Below are positions 23,395 to 24,793 of a stretch of DNA of 24,793 nt, piece after piece. Below the pieces are notes generated by a model, which was given only the letters and a program-made list of their open reading frames with translations, made no database searches and was not told where the DNA came from. Source of the stretch: Bacteroidales bacterium. Lineage in GTDB: Bacteria > Bacteroidota > Bacteroidia > Bacteroidales > Muribaculaceae. Position 1 is the first letter of the stretch; each line of letters opens with the position of its first letter. The stretch lies in NCBI GenBank assembly GCA_900767075.1, contig CAAFXX010000253.1:1-24793 (forward strand), written 5' to 3'. A program made the translations under genes and the position numbers.

Positions 23395-23425
23395 TTTGCC
23401 ATATGCAAAATCAATGATAATTTTG
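23395..23425 (+). promoter_or_regulatory. Bacteroidota-type promoter of the inositol-phosphate synthase gene
   Basis: TTTG at 23395-23398 and TAATTTTG at 23418-23425 are 19 nt apart and match the consensus. Transcription would start near 23432, giving a leader of about 110 nt. Confidence 0.75.
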
Positions 23426-23431
23426 AGCGCT

Positions 23432-23541
23432 CAATTCAAGGAGGACTGCGGTTTCAATATGAATTCATGTCCTGCTTTTGAAACTAATCTAAGAAAATAA
23501 GTTTTCTAAACTGACAATAAAACTAAACATTTAGAATAATT
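23432..23541 (+). promoter_or_regulatory. 5' leader of inositol-phosphate synthase with a possible short upstream ORF
   Basis: The leader has a strong AAGGAGGA block (23438-23445), rare in this phylum, and a 13-codon open frame at 23459-23500 (MNSCPAFETNLRK), 13 nt further on. GTTTCAA (23451-23457) can pair with TTGAAAC (23477-23483), and AGGAC (23443-23447) with GTCCT (23469-23473); both sets involve overlapping regions of the short frame, so translation and folding could affect each other. This may be chance; no known RNA class was recognised. Confidence 0.35.
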
Positions 23542-24793
23542 ATGGCAACTAAGAAAGCAGAAGCACCCAAAGGTAAACTTGGTGTTTTGGTAGTTGGTTG
23601 TGGTGCCGTTTCCACAACATTCATGACCGGCGTTCTCATGACACGCAAAGGTCTTGCTAAACCTATCGGTTCAATGACTCAGTATGACAAGATCCGTGTA
23701 GGAAAAGGCGAAGACAAGAAATATCTCCACTATAAAGATATCGTTCCCATCGCAGATCTCAACGACATCGTATTCGGGACATGGGACGTTTATCCCGCAA
23801 ACGCATATGAGGCAGCCATCAACGCAGAGGTTCTCAAAGAAAAGGACATCAACCCCGTAAAGGATGAGCTTGAGGCAATCAAGCCCATGAAGGCTGCGTT
23901 CGACCACAATTATGCAAAACGCCTCACCGGCGACAACGTCAAGGATTGCAAGGATCGCTGGGATATGACAGAACAGATCCGAGAAGATATCCGCAACTTC
24001 AAGAAAGAGACAGGCGTTGAGCGCGTTGTTGTGCTCTGGGCTGCCTCTACTGAGGTTTACGTTCCCGTCAACGAGAAAGTACACGGCACTCTCGCAGCCC
24101 TCGAGGCAGCCATGAAGGCAGATGACAAGGAGAATATCGCTCCTTCGATGTGCTACGCTTACGCAGCACTCAGCGAAGGCTGTCCCTTCATCATGGGCGC
24201 CCCCAACACTACAGTCGACATCCCCGCCATGTGGGAGCTCGCCGAGAAGACACACATGCCTATCGCCGGCAAGGACTTCAAGACAGGCCAGACTCTCGTT
24301 AAGTCAGGTTTCGCCCCCATTATCGGTGTCCGCTGCCTCGGCCTCGCAGGATGGTTCTCGACAAACATCCTCGGCAACCGCGACGGTCTCGTGCTTGACG
24401 AACCCGCAAACTTCCGTACAAAAGAGGTTTCGAAACTCTCTACTCTCGAGAGCATCCTCGTTCCGGAGAAGCAGCCCGACCTCTACGGTCACGGCAACGA
24501 CGAGGACACACAGTACTATCACAAGGTACGTATCAACTACTATCCTCCCCGCAACGACAACAAAGAGGGCTGGGACAACATCGACATCTTCGGATGGATG
24601 GGCTATCCCATGCAGATCAAAATCAACTTCCTCTGCCGCGACTCTATCCTCGCAGCGCCCCTTTGCCTTGACCTCGTGCTTCTCAGCGCCCTCGCTCAGC
24701 GTGCCGGCCGTTACGGTATCCAGCGCTTCCTGAGCTTCTTCCTCAAGAGCCCGATGCACGATTACACCAAGGGTGAAGTTCCTGTAAACAACC
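23542..24793 (+). CDS. myo-Inositol-phosphate synthase, 3' end cut by the window
   Basis: The enzyme turns glucose 6-phosphate into inositol phosphate using NAD as a cycling cofactor, the first step of inositol-lipid synthesis. From ATG 23542 the frame stays open to the window end (417 full codons), and homologues are only slightly longer, so little is missing. Seen in order: the NAD-binding opening KLGVLVVGCGAVSTTFMTGVL, an Asn/Glu-rich WAASTEVYVPV strand, YAALSEGCPFIMGAPNTTVD, the highly conserved GKDFKTGQTLVKSGFAPII, and NILGNRDGLVL, followed by the lysine- and aspartate-containing catalytic segments (HKVRINYYPP, FLCRDSILAAPLCLDLVLL). It has its own promoter after the HAD gene. In Bacteroides, related genes sit with phosphatidylinositol-phosphate synthase, matching this neighbourhood. 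Confidence 0.96.
   Translation, partial: MATKKAEAPKGKLGVLVVGCGAVSTTFMTGVLMTRKGLAKPIGSMTQYDKIRVGKGEDKKYLHYKDIVPIADLNDIVFGTWDVYPANAYEAAINAEVLKEKDINPVKDELEAIKPMKAAFDHNYAKRLTGDNVKDCKDRWDMTEQIREDIRNFKKETGVERVVVLWAASTEVYVPVNEKVHGTLAALEAAMKADDKENIAPSMCYAYAALSEGCPFIMGAPNTTVDIPAMWELAEKTHMPIAGKDFKTGQTLVKSGFAPIIGVRCLGLAGWFSTNILGNRDGLVLDEPANFRTKEVSKLSTLESILVPEKQPDLYGHGNDEDTQYYHKVRINYYPPRNDNKEGWDNIDIFGWMGYPMQIKINFLCRDSILAAPLCLDLVLLSALAQRAGRYGIQRFLSFFLKSPMHDYTKGEVPVNN

Noticed and set aside
23671..24255. Minus-strand frame of 194 codons and other frames after 23600
   Set aside because: The + strand frame from 23542 is inositol-phosphate synthase and runs off the window end, so these are shadows.

Overview
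The window reads as chromosomal DNA of a Bacteroidota bacterium, order Bacteroidales. A gut Muribaculaceae-like genome is my best guess, but that level is inference. Three things point this way: a fused SecDF, the Bacteroidota promoter signature (TTTG, about 20 nt, then TAnnTTTG) upstream of several genes, and a general lack of Shine-Dalgarno sequences. All twenty genes I support are on the + strand. I see no tRNA, rRNA, CRISPR, insertion sequence or phage gene.

Region 1 (1-5100) is housekeeping. It holds the SecF end of secDF, then metK behind a SAM-II-type riboswitch followed by an intrinsic terminator, then a divergent PpiD/SurA-type periplasmic folding factor with its own promoter and a strong terminator.

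Region 2 (5139-15656) is the most interesting part. It is a seven-gene, roughly 10 kb unit with one candidate promoter at the front and a long inverted repeat at the end. It encodes a CHASE2 membrane protein with no output domain, a FecR-like secreted protein, a secreted beta-propeller protein with an OmpA-like tail, a secreted TPR-caspase with its His/Cys dyad intact, a DUF4384 protein, an LPP20-like protein, and a Pro/Glu-rich transglutaminase-like protein. All six non-membrane products carry signal peptides, so the assembly should work in the periplasm or outer envelope. The propeller protein and the caspase share a homologous module with exactly matching motif spacing. I propose this as an envelope-located sensor, scaffold, protease and transglutaminase-like system. 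The function is inference.

Region 3 (15619-18682) holds a small outer-membrane beta-barrel protein flanked by two hairpins with near-identical cores, an SPFH/band-7 membrane protein coupled to a tiny Arc-type ribbon-helix-helix protein, and rlmN, whose promoter overlaps an inverted repeat.

Region 4 (18700-24793) starts with pdxA (vitamin B6). It continues with a nucleotidyltransferase, an ATP-grasp protein, a CDP-alcohol phosphatidyltransferase, a HAD hydrolase and, under its own promoter, myo-inositol-phosphate synthase (cut by the window end). Together these resemble the inositol-lipid clusters known from gut Bacteroides: inositol phosphate is made from glucose 6-phosphate, attached to a lipid by the CDP-alcohol enzyme, and possibly dephosphorylated.
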